A DNA stretch of 64,000 nt from Adineta steineri (taxonomy: Eukaryota; Rotifera; Eurotatoria; Adinetida; Adinetidae). Shown piece after piece: positions 43,698 to 58,856 of this stretch (position 1 is the first letter of the stretch; each line of letters begins with the position of its first letter). The translations under genes were made by a program, and so were the position numbers. Location of the stretch: the NCBI GenBank assembly GCA_905250115.1, contig CAJNOI010000016.1, positions 581,302 to 645,301 of the forward strand, written 5' to 3'. The notes under the pieces were generated by a model, which was given only the letters and a program-made list of their open reading frames with translations, did not search any database and was not told the DNA's origin.

Positions 43698-45796
43698 ATG
43701 GTATTTTTTATTTCAACACTGGAAGAATATTTTTCATTTCTCGATAAAATCGAATTAAATACTTTATTTTATACGTTACTGGGACTTACATGGATTATTT
43801 CTCTTTGGGAACATTATCTTTCATATCGACAAGTAAATGATTTTTTATAAATAAAACAATTTTTTTTCAAACTAATTTTTTTCTATTGAATAGTATCAAA
43901 ATTATAAACGCAATCGAAATGTTCCAAGTGAATTAGCTGATGTAATGACAGAAGAAGAGTTGAATAAAGCTCGTTCATATGCTCAAGATAAAATGCGTTA
44001 TAATGAAATCCATTCAATATTTAATGAAGTTGAAACAACGGTAAAACTACACATATATATTTTTTGTAAACTTTATTTCTTATCTATTTCAATAGACATT
44101 ATTATTAATTGGTGCACTTCCATGGTTATGGAAAAAATCTGGCAATATATTAGCAAAATATGATTATAATAATCATGAAATATTACAATCAATCGTATTT
44201 ATTCTTATTATGATGATCTATTCAACAATTTCAAGTATTCCATGGTCTTATTATTATCATTTTATACTCGAAGAAAAACATGGATTCAATAAACAAGTAA
44301 ATTAAATTAAAGAAAAAAATAACTTTGCTCATCATGTTTCTTCTTTTTGTTGTTTAGACAATTGGTTTCTTTATTAAAGATAATATCAAAAAATTACTGG
44401 TTACACTTGTTTTAACATTACCAATTGCTTCACTTTTAATTAAAATTATTCAAATAGGTGGTGACTATTTTTTTATTTACGCATGGCTTTTCATTACCAT
44501 TATGTCATTGGTAAAGATATATTACTAATTAAAGAAAAAAAAACTAATTACTTTTTTTTACCTTTAAATTCAATTTAGGGTATTGCGTTTATCTATCCAA
44601 ATTATATCGCACCACTATTTGATCGTTATGATCCTTTACGTGAAGGTGAATTACGTGCAAGCATCGAAAAATTAGCAGCAAAAATCAATTTTCCACTTGC
44701 TAAAATTTACGTCGTTGAAGGTTAGTATCGAAGTATAAAACATTGAAAACTTGAAGGCCGTGTTTATAATTAATCATTTTTCGTATGCCTTGAAAATTAA
44801 GCATTTCGATGATCGGTTCACTGCGTAACTGATTAATTAGAAATTAATATACTAAAGAAAAATACGAAGATTTGAAATTTTTTTAATTAGGTTCCGCTCG
44901 ATCGGCTCATTCCAACGCATATTTTTATGGATTTTTGAAAGCCAAACGAATTGTTCTTTATGATACACTTATAAAAGGTTATACTATCAGTAAAACTGAT
45001 GATAATGTAAGTTCGATTGTTTTTAACAATACATAAAAACTTATCTAATGAATATTTTTGATAAATAGAAGGATAAAGAAAATACAACTAATGAAGTAAC
45101 TGAAAAATTATCAGAAGAAGAAACTACATTAACTCATCGTCGAACAACTGATGAGAAAATCGATAAAGAAAATAATGATCCACAAGCAACAAAAAAGAAA
45201 GCCGATAAAGGTTGTGAATCTGATGAAGTTCTTGCTGTATTATGTCATGAATTTGGACATTGGTACCTTAGTCATAATCTTATTAATATGTGTATTTCAT
45301 TCGTAAGTTTTTTTTTGAAGAAAATATTTCTTATTCAATAACATATTCTTCTTTCTATGCTATTTCTAGCTTAACTTATTTTTGGTATTTGCTATATTTG
45401 CTGCACTTTTCAAACGTACAGTTCTTTATCAAGCATTTGGTTTCACTAAAACACGACCAATTTTAATGGGTTTATTAATTATCTTTCAATATGTCTTATC
45501 ACCTTATTTTGAAGTAAATCATTAATAAAAACCTTGTTCTTTCTTTTTTTTAATTTAATATTTCTATTTCGAAGGTCTTCTCATTTGCATTAACAGCATT
45601 ATCACGTCGTTTTGAATTTCAAGCTGATAATTTCGCTGTTAAACTTCATCATGGTGAACCATTAGGACGTGCTTTAAAGAAACTCGAAATTGATAATATG
45701 ACATATCCATTTTCGGATTATCTTTACGCAAAATATCATTATTCACATCCTACATTACTCGAACGTCTTAAAGCAATAAAATCAAAACAAAATTAG
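43698..45796 (+). CDS. ZMPSTE24: CAAX prenyl protease 1 (STE24 / ZMPSTE24), M48 metallopeptidase
   Basis: Integral ER / inner nuclear membrane zinc protease that removes the -AAX tripeptide from farnesylated proteins. Nine exons, 43698-43832, 43894-44040, 44096-44296, 44358-44510, 44579-44720, 44891-45006, 45069-45302, 45370-45513 and 45575-45796, give 497 aa. Diagnostic motifs: [62 protein letters not shown], the zinc motif HEFGH in [13 protein letters not shown], and the third-ligand segment [12 protein letters not shown]. The C-terminal [15 protein letters not shown] matches the family. An acidic, Thr-rich insertion ([19 protein letters not shown]) precedes the zinc motif, in the same position as the charged loop of vertebrate orthologues. 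Several membrane segments are evident. Confidence 0.97.
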
Positions 45797-46574
45797 ACAT
45801 GACATTACTCTTAGCCTCATCGTTGTTGTTCTTCATTATTAACTTCAGTCTCTTAATCTATATCTAATAAAACGAAACACAAAAAAACAATTTTTACATG
45901 TTTATTTCTATCTAGGAATTCTATTTTAAAATAAAAGTTATTAAATATAACATTACTTTGCAAAAATCGATAGTTTATATGTATATTTTAGATAAAGAAT
46001 AATATCTGTTATAAATCGTTTAGCATATACATCAAGTATTATTCGGTAGAGTTGTTTCTAATCTAAAAACGACGAAAGAAGAGGCGTCATATTATCTTAG
46101 CAAATAGCGATTCATGTTTGAGTTCGAAAGCTATTCAAATAGTTCAGATTGTGTCTAGTATCATGATAATCTTCGAAGAGTTTTTCGATGTACGTAGGAA
46201 TTATTAGAGTAAAAATGAGAATACTTTTCTCATTGTATAGTAACAGCTTTCTCTCTTTCAGCTTTATAGATAAATTTCAAGAAAACAAAATATATTAAAG
46301 AGAAGTTTATATCAATAGATCGAATATGATAAGGAGTTAAAAGAATGAATTCATGTATAGTTTAAATGTAAGATACTGTCAAAGTGGAATATCTATAGGC
46401 TTTCATAACTGTCTAAAGAAGAATTAATCCAACGGGTCGAAACTAAACATCTGCTTTATTTTCTGTGCAAGTGTTAGGAAAAAAACATGAATGATAAGTG
46501 ACAATACCTGGATAACATTAGAAGATAAAGAAAAGAAACGAAAAATCCCATATACATATATATGTCGTGTATGT
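45797..46574. other. 3' UTR and intergenic region after STE24
   Basis: A candidate poly(A) signal AATAAA lies at 45866-45871, 70 bp after the stop. The rest is AT-rich with no gene seen, up to the inverted-repeat element. Confidence 0.5.
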
Positions 46575-46575
46575 C

Positions 46576-47892
46576 ATATATATGAGTGAATTGCAACTTT
46601 TTGGTACAATTAGATTTTTGATGTATTTCGCTAATAACTCCAGTTTGCGCCAGCCGATTTCAACGATTTTTTGATATGTTATAGTGCTTGGAACACCTCA
46701 CTGCCATGCAAAATTTCAGCTCAGTAGCTCATGTTATTGCTGAGTTATAAAAAATTTATGATGAAAAAATGTCATTTTTTCATGACATATGCTAAGAAAA
46801 GGAAATTTTTCGACAATAAAGAGGCAAGAGGAAAAGGAGATAATTAATCTATTTTGTACAGTTTTTGACGCTCTATCGAAATATGTAACTAGTTTTAGTT
46901 TGAATTTCCACTGGTTCGTTCATCTAATGGTCACATTGTTTAACAGACACTTGTTCGTTTTTATGTAGAGTGACACAAACACAGTTCTAGCTCAGCCTAT
47001 GATAGAGCTGGCAGCGCGCGGATGATATAAAAAGAAAGCCAACACTTTAACTATAAAACTGATGTAAAAAGGTTCTCTCTTATCAAGTTTATTTCAAACA
47101 AAAAAAAACGAACTTTCGAAAAAAAAAAGATATTTACTCACTTTGTAGAGTGACAATTTGAAAATTGTCTGATTCATAACTCTCGAACGGGTCGTCCGAT
47201 TTAGCTCAAATTTTTAGAGAATGTGTAAAACAAAAAGTTCTATTAGTGGTAAAAATTTCAGCCTTTGATCTCTTACCGTTCAAGAGAAATTTACATTATA
47301 CTGAAAAATGTAGAGTGACGTTTTTTTCGAAAATTATGTAGAGTGACGATTTTTGCAAATTGTCTGCTTTATAACTTTCGAACGGGTCGTCAGATTTAGT
47401 TGAAATTTTTAGAGAATATATAAAACAAAAAGTTCTATTAGTGGTAAAAATTTCAGTCTTGGATCTCGTACCCTTCTCGAGAAATTTACATTATACTGGA
47501 AAAAAATGTAGAGTGACGGTGTTTTTGAAAATTGTCTTATTTATAACTCGTGAACGGGTCGTCAGATTTAGCTCAAATTTTTAGAGAATGTATAAAACAA
47601 AAAGTTCTATTAGTGGTAAAAATTTCAGCCTTGGATCTCGTACCCTTCTCGAGAAATTTACATTATACTGAAAAATGTAGAGTGACGTTTTTCAATAAAA
47701 TAACGCTTTTTATGGTACATTTACATTGAGTAAGTCGTATCTCAGTTAATATGCGGTAAAGTGTTGGGAAATTTTTTGTGCATAATACAGGCATATAGTA
47801 TAGCAAAATGTACTACTCAAAAGTTGCTTAGAACCACTTTCATTTTTTCGCACCAATTGTACCAAAAAGTTGCAATTCACTCATATATATAT
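46576..47892. mobile_element. 1.3-kb non-autonomous inverted-repeat element (MITE-like)
   Basis: The two ends are perfect inverted repeats of about 34 bp: the left end contains tgagtgaattgcaacttttt followed by ggtacaatt, and the right end (about 47853-47888) is its exact reverse complement. Both ends sit in AT dinucleotide runs, so a TA target-site duplication is possible but cannot be distinguished from the flanks. No transposase frame lies between. The interior holds a ~170-bp tandem repeat array and a GC-richer segment (about 46966-47035). This is a classic layout for a non-autonomous DNA transposon carrying a satellite. Confidence 0.75.
47145..47690. repeat. Tandem array of ~170-bp units inside the element
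   Basis: Units begin with gtagagtgac at 47145, 47338, 47508 and (partial) 47677; a short truncated unit also starts at 47310. Shared blocks include gaacgggtcgtc, ttttagagaat, aaacaaaaagttctattagt and gagaaatttacattatact. Spacing is 170 and 169 bp between the last full units. An isolated tgtagagtgaca also occurs near 46965. Confidence 0.9.
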
Positions 47893-48057
47893 AGCAGCAA
47901 AGAGAAAAAAACATGTGTTAATCATATTATAACAATGATCGAATCTGAAATCATTTTATTTGACTTTCTAACATTATCTTTTTACAATATGATGAAACTG
48001 AATATTTGGATTTGTTGCATATCGGATACTATCAGTAAATTATTTTATTTTTAGAAT

Positions 48058-48994
48058 ATGCATTCAGATAATGAACACGAGAATGATAATATTAATCGAA
48101 GAGATACCGATTTTAAAATCGAACGATTTCTTGAACAATCACAAAGTTATTTAAAGCGATTACCACCACTTAAACGACAATTAAATGAAATTAATCGTTT
48201 ATATCAATTTGATTTATATGTACAAAAATTAAGTAAGCATTAAACATGATCGTATAAGATACAGTACCAATTTTACTCTAATGATTAAATAAAATTCATA
48301 TTTATTTTTAGACGAAATCGGTAAAATCGTTCAAACTTTAGCTCAAAATATTCGTAATATTGAACAGTTACATTTACAATTAACTGAAAAATATCGTGTA
48401 AAACACGATCGAAAAATACTTCTTCTTCGTACAGAAATCAATAATGAAATGTCAGAATTTCATACACTTCGTAATCAAGCTATGGCTTCTTCTATTGATG
48501 AAAATTTGTCTACTGCAGATGATAGAAGTGATGATAATAATAATACTGAACAGGATCCAGAATCAAATGGACTCCGTCAACGACATGTAACAGAAACAAA
48601 TCGTTTAAATGATTCATATGATTTACTTGAACAAGATCTAATACTTTTACGTGATACTATGAATGAAGTTGCTCAACTTGTTCAATTACATAAAGAAAAA
48701 ATATCACACACAGAACAACTTATACACATAGCTCATGATCAAATACGTAATGCATCAACATTACTTCAAAAAGCAGTTCAAAATAAATATATTACATTAG
48801 CATCAGGTGCTATACTTGGTGCTAGTCTTGGTGGACCTATTGGTTGTATTATGGGTTTAAAAATTGGTGCATTAGCAGCATTAAGTGGTTCAGCTGTAGG
48901 TGCTTTTTCAGTAAATCGCATGCAACAAAAAATGATACGAAATGAACAACAGATACATAATAATCATGATTCATACAATCAAGCTATGCTTTGA
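48058..48994 (+). CDS. STX17: Syntaxin-17-like SNARE with C-terminal glycine-rich membrane hairpin
   Basis: Qa-type SNARE; in animals syntaxin-17 drives autophagosome-lysosome fusion and sits at ER-mitochondria contacts. Two exons, 48058-48232 and 48312-48994, give 285 aa. An N-terminal helical region precedes a SNARE-like heptad segment (SYDLLEQDLILLRDTMNEVA ... KEKISHTEQLIHIAHDQIRN). It is followed by the Gly-rich hydrophobic pair (GAILGASLGGPIGCIMGLKI then GALAALSGSAVGAFSV) that is characteristic of syntaxin-17 rather than other syntaxins. The residue aligned with the zero-layer glutamine is His185. An acceptor-like TTTTTAG lies 3 bp before the ATG, so a 5' UTR intron is possible. Confidence 0.85.
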
Positions 48995-51296
48995 AAATTA
49001 CTTTCGACTTTCGGACTGATATATTTGTAATTTTTTTTTATAACTTTTTCTATTACGTATATATATATTTGAATATATGTAAATATCTCTATTACAGTTT
49101 ACTTTACTTGCAAAAAAAAAGATCGCATATTATTTCAATTATCATAATTAAAAATATAGTTTTTAATTTAGTTTCTAAGTACAAAAATTATGAAATATTT
49201 ATTGCGAGTTAACATTTTTGCATAGTTTCACCATCAAGTATATCGTCAAAATACAAACAATTGACGTTGCTAGGAACAATGAAAACATCAACTAATCAGT
49301 TTACTTTTTTTTTACAATATTAAAAAATGTTTTAGAATCTACATGACTGTCATTCTGTCGTTATAACAAATGTCTTTATGTGGATTTCTTGCTCTTAGTG
49401 CAAAAAAAAGCGGAATGTTTACTTTTTTTTTAATAATGAATCCTATAAACTTTTGCAAGCTAAAACTATATTTCAAATCTTTTCATTCGTTGAATAATGA
49501 GTGTTGTCGATTTAAAGATAAAAGAATCTTTTATAAGAATAATAAGTAGCAAACTATAACTATTCATTACATGATTCATCCCATTCTGGTAATATTTATG
49601 AATCATTATTTAAGTTAGTAATGTATTTTTCGGATTAAACATTTTGCTTAGTCATATGCTTTTATTGTAAATTATTTGCTCTCTTTTAAAGAATATATTA
49701 GGTGAATTATTGCAAATGAATCCAATAGAATAGTTACAAATATGCTGTTTGGATGTATTAACTTATATAAGTATTCCTTAATGCTCCTAAAATCTATTGG
49801 TTGAAGCCTCATTTCTAGAAGAAACTATATTCTATGTAAATTCTGCGTAATTACAATAAATTCATATGCCAAAAATAGTCACAATTATTAAAATTAATGT
49901 GACTGGATTTTGCTTTTATGTATTATATACAGAAATATAAGTAGAGCAGTTTCGTATTCGTAACAAATCAATATACAACGATTAACATGTTTTGAATTTA
50001 TCACCTTCTATTAAACTACTCTTGAATACAGTGAATAATAAAAGATTCTCTTATATGATTTACGTCTTGACGAATAAAAACAAAGTGTATGATTGATTCG
50101 AACAATAATTCATATAGAAATTTTGTAATTGTGAAACTTAAATCAGTCTAATGCATCTGATGTAATTTCAGCTATAATAAACATTATATTTCTCTCATGA
50201 ATAACGTTTACTTTAATAATGAAGTAGTCAATTTCTCAAGAGAATCCTATTCAAGGCTTGCAAAATTCTGTCTATTCTGAAAAGAAAGTATAAGATGGTG
50301 TATTTTTTAATTCTTTTTAAAAAAAGAAATTTTCATATTATCATTATGAATCGGAGATGATATTATTTCTTATAGTATCACATTATTATTCGTAGTAGTT
50401 TCTTGTCTATAAATCTTTATTTTATTACAGTTTAAGAATCTGAATAAATCAAAAAACCAGATAGAATACAAAACAAATATTGATTATTGATATGAGTAAT
50501 AAACCGAATGATTAGCAATCTTTGCCAATGTATAAATAAACAACAGAGAATGATTTTCTAATTAAGTAATAAAATTTATTCTAAACTTTATTTTAAATTA
50601 TAAACCCTCATAATTAGTTTATAGTTGCAATCAAATGTTTTCTTTTTTTTCTTCTTTCTATTCAATTAATCAATCAATCATGCAATTCTATCTGTGTGCG
50701 TGTATGTGTTCTGATTCCGAAACGAGTATTGATCTCATCTATTCGAGAGAAAAAAAATCATGTTTCTCATCATCCAGTTCGTTATATAGATATATGCGTT
50801 CAGTTGCTAGCTTTTTTAATAACGTGAAAAAAAGAGAGAGAGAGAGACAGAAACAACCAATACATGTCGATGTCTACTTGTTGCCATCGTGAGTGCAGCA
50901 ACCAAACAAACACAAATTATGTATAGTATTGCCGGCCGCATAGATGTTTCCTCGGTTACTCTATGCCTTTTTTTCTTCTCTCACATCAGCCACGTCCGAC
51001 GTCTTCTATACTGTTGCTACGATGATGATGTGATATATACGCATAGTCTCTCATTTTTTTTTTCGTTTCAGTCATCGTTGCCGTCGTCGTCTAACAACGC
51101 ATACACACAACACACTCCTTCCATTCACATCCACTTCATCTTTCTCTCTTTCTCTTCTTTCCTCTCTTGCTATTTAAAAGAAGAAACTCAGTTCAAAATT
51201 GCCTCTCATTCTTCGCTCTAGACGTACATATTCGCTCGTCGTCGTAGTCGTCACTTTTTTACACTCTGAACATTTAATACTAGCAAGAAAAACAAA
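48995..51296. other. Intergenic region and alpha-tubulin upstream region
   Basis: 48995-50600 is AT-rich with no gene seen. About 50900-51250 is richer in CpG and pyrimidine (ccgtcgtcgtc, cgctcgtcgtcgtagtcgtc) and is the likely promoter and 5' leader of alpha-tubulin. The frames there (50635-50892, 50889-51221) are low-complexity and unsupported. Confidence 0.5.
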
Positions 51297-51366
51297 GTAA
51301 ATCTTTTATAAGATTAACAAAAGAGTCAAATAAAAAACTAATTGTTTTTTTCTTCTTCTCGCATAG
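51297..51366 (+). other. Probable 5' UTR intron of alpha-tubulin
   Basis: A GTAAAT donor at 51297 and a pyrimidine-rich acceptor ttcttcttctcgcatag ending at 51366, directly before the start codon. The 70-bp size matches other introns here. Inferred from splice signals. Confidence 0.6.
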
Positions 51367-53188
<1,822 letters not shown>

Positions 53189-53233
53189 ACGGGCGAAGAA
53201 TCATAATACTAAAAGCACAGCAACATTAACAAT

Positions 53234-53239
53234 AATAAA
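53234..53239 (+). terminator. Candidate poly(A) signal of alpha-tubulin
   Basis: AATAAA 46 bp after the stop codon. Further AATAAA hexamers occur downstream. Confidence 0.5.
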
Positions 53240-53925
53240 ATTTTCCATCAAAAATTCTAGTTTCTTATTGTGTACTATCTTTTTTTTTCTTCTTTTTTGA
53301 TTCTGTATCTTATCTTTTCCACTAATTTGCCATCAAATGAAAGATCTTCGATGTAATTCAATATAATTCATTCTTATTTTTCCTATTTTTTTTCTGTGCT
53401 TCGCCTATAAAACAAAAAAAAGAACAAAATAAACAAATGATCCATTTTCTTCTAATTAAATATAAGAATTCAATCTTCTAAAAATATATTTAATGTAGTT
53501 GATTGTTTTGCAAAACAAAAATATCTAAATTTCATTTCTTAAGTATACCATTTAAATCATTTCTTACAATATGACTGCATTTCACTAGTAAAACTGGCAG
53601 TTCATTATATTTCAGTACACATAATAGACCGTATACTAATCTGCTTATGCTGATTATAAATAAATTTAGTATTTGTTCATGTCTTACTATACAGACATCT
53701 ATGTAAGACAAGTATAATATTCAATCGTACAATTAAATGCTTGATTTAAGTTACGTATTACTTGAAAGAAAGAAGAAGTAAATGACTAGTTTTAATAAAT
53801 CAATTTTCAATTAATATCGTTCGAGTTATACCAATTTTATTGTCTTTTATAAGAAAAATTATTAATCAAATAAATGACATATTATAAAAAAATATATGTA
53901 TAAATTAGAGTTTGCATAGTAAAAC
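53240..53925. other. Convergent intergenic region
   Basis: AT-rich DNA between the 3' ends of alpha-tubulin (+) and the HIT-like gene (-). No gene or RNA recognised. Confidence 0.5.
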
Positions 53926-54666
53926 TTAATTTAAATCATGATTATATTTGTGTGGTTTAGTTGAGTATGTTTTCTTCTGATGGTCATCTTTGCTAAGACA
54001 ATCATTTACAATAGATTTATCTTGTAGTAATTGTTTAATTTGTAAAATTCGATCGTGATGTCGAGGAGCTATTATTTTATCCCATATAGCTTTTGTAAAA
54101 TTTATTTTTAAATGTAAATGTGCATGATTACGATATGTTCCATGATTAAGTATCATATTTGGATAGAAGTTTTCGTGTTGACCATATTCTTTATCGATTA
54201 ATTCAATTGCATCATACCAAAATGCTTCCATTTCTCCATTTTCATCTATTAATTCTGATAAACGTTCAACATGTCGAATAGGTGTTAAAATGAGTTTTTC
54301 TCTTGCTCGACCATCTAGCCAAGCACGAGTATATTGTTGTTCAGATAGTAAACTTGTCTTACTCAACTCATGTGTTGGTTCACATGAGATACAAACAGGC
54401 ATAATTGGTGGATTTGATGTGCGACTTATGGAATCGAAATAAATGTGCACATCTAATTCATGATTTCGATTAAAATTATGTCGAAGTTTAAGATGATAAT
54501 TAATTATTTGATTGTCATCTTCGAGAAGAGTAACAAGTTGTCGAAAATAACTAGCAGCTCGACCTGTTTTAACTAGATCATTCAAAGTGGTAGAACATCG
54601 AAATATCCATTCTTGAGGATGTTTCTGTGGATTAAGCCATTGTGCGGGAATCGTTAATGAAGTCAT
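53926..54666 (-). CDS. HIT-like domain protein, unidentified
   Basis: A single open frame of 246 aa from ATG 54666 (MTSLTIPAQWLNPQKHPQEW). A longer frame to 54747 exists, but an acceptor-like atatttcag just before the chosen ATG suggests a 5' intron. The middle segment (REKLILTPIRHVERLSELID) and the motif NHGTYRNHAHLHLKI fit a histidine-triad (HIT) domain: H-A-H-L-H-L is the H-phi-H-phi-H pattern that binds phosphate in nucleotide hydrolases and transferases. The N-terminal 130 residues are not recognised. HIT proteins often act on dinucleotide polyphosphates or aminoacyl-AMP, but the substrate cannot be predicted. The C-terminus is basic and low-complexity. Confidence 0.6.
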   Translation of the reverse strand: MTSLTIPAQWLNPQKHPQEWIFRCSTTLNDLVKTGRAASYFRQLVTLLEDDNQIINYHLKLRHNFNRNHELDVHIYFDSISRTSNPPIMPVCISCEPTHELSKTSLLSEQQYTRAWLDGRAREKLILTPIRHVERLSELIDENGEMEAFWYDAIELIDKEYGQHENFYPNMILNHGTYRNHAHLHLKINFTKAIWDKIIAPRHHDRILQIKQLLQDKSIVNDCLSKDDHQKKTYSTKPHKYNHDLN

Positions 54667-55049
54667 TCTTGTCTGAAATATCAAAAAATGTGAAACACTA
54701 TTTTCTTTGTACACTATGTATTGTAAATAGATGAATGATTTCATCATAAATTTAAAATTAAATCAACATTCAGACTTTATCTTCTTTTAGCTGGAATGCA
54801 AAAGTTTTAATTCATAGTTATAAATGAATCTATATGAAAATTTATCAATGTCAGTTCATCATCATTTATTTTCTTCTTTTTTTTCAAAATATTACTATGG
54901 TTTTGTTTTTTTCATACAATGATAAAACATATACAACAGTAATGTTCTTTTTTATATTTTTCAATATAAATTAACCGATTCATAAAGAATATCGTTTAAA
55001 TCAGTTTGATCATTTATCATGAATGATTAAGTATCGGTAGTTTGTATTT
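54667..55049. other. Intergenic
   Basis: Probable promoter and 5' leader of the HIT-like gene, and 3' flank of the microprotein gene. AT-rich, with no other feature seen. Confidence 0.45.
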
Positions 55050-55169
55050 TTATCGAGCTACTGGAAGAAAATTGAAGATAATCAGAATTATAATAATAAC
55101 AATAACAAAATTAACAAGATGATGAAGAATTGTACGTCGAATAGGTGGTGTTGGTTCAGGAGTTTTCAT
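55050..55169 (-). CDS. Possible 39-aa tail-anchored microprotein
   Basis: From ATG 55169 the minus strand encodes MKTPEPTPPIRRTILHHLVN then FVIVIIIILIIFNFLPVAR and TAA. A short polar N-terminus followed by one strongly hydrophobic segment and a positive C-terminal Arg is the layout of small single-pass membrane proteins. The frame extends upstream to 55307, but that part looks non-coding. No family recognised. Confidence 0.4.
   Translation of the reverse strand: MKTPEPTPPIRRTILHHLVNFVIVIIIILIIFNFLPVAR

Positions 55170-58856
<3,687 letters not shown>

Noticed and set aside
44887-45087. 66-aa minus-strand frame across STE24 exon 6
   Set aside because: Shadow of a conserved STE24 exon.
48991-49212. 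73-aa plus-strand frame after STX17
   Set aside because: Phe/Tyr/Ile-rich translation of AT-rich 3' UTR; no start context or conservation.
50635-51221. Plus-strand frames upstream of alpha-tubulin
   Set aside because: Promoter and 5' leader sequence; low-complexity Ser/Phe-rich translation, not in phase with tubulin.
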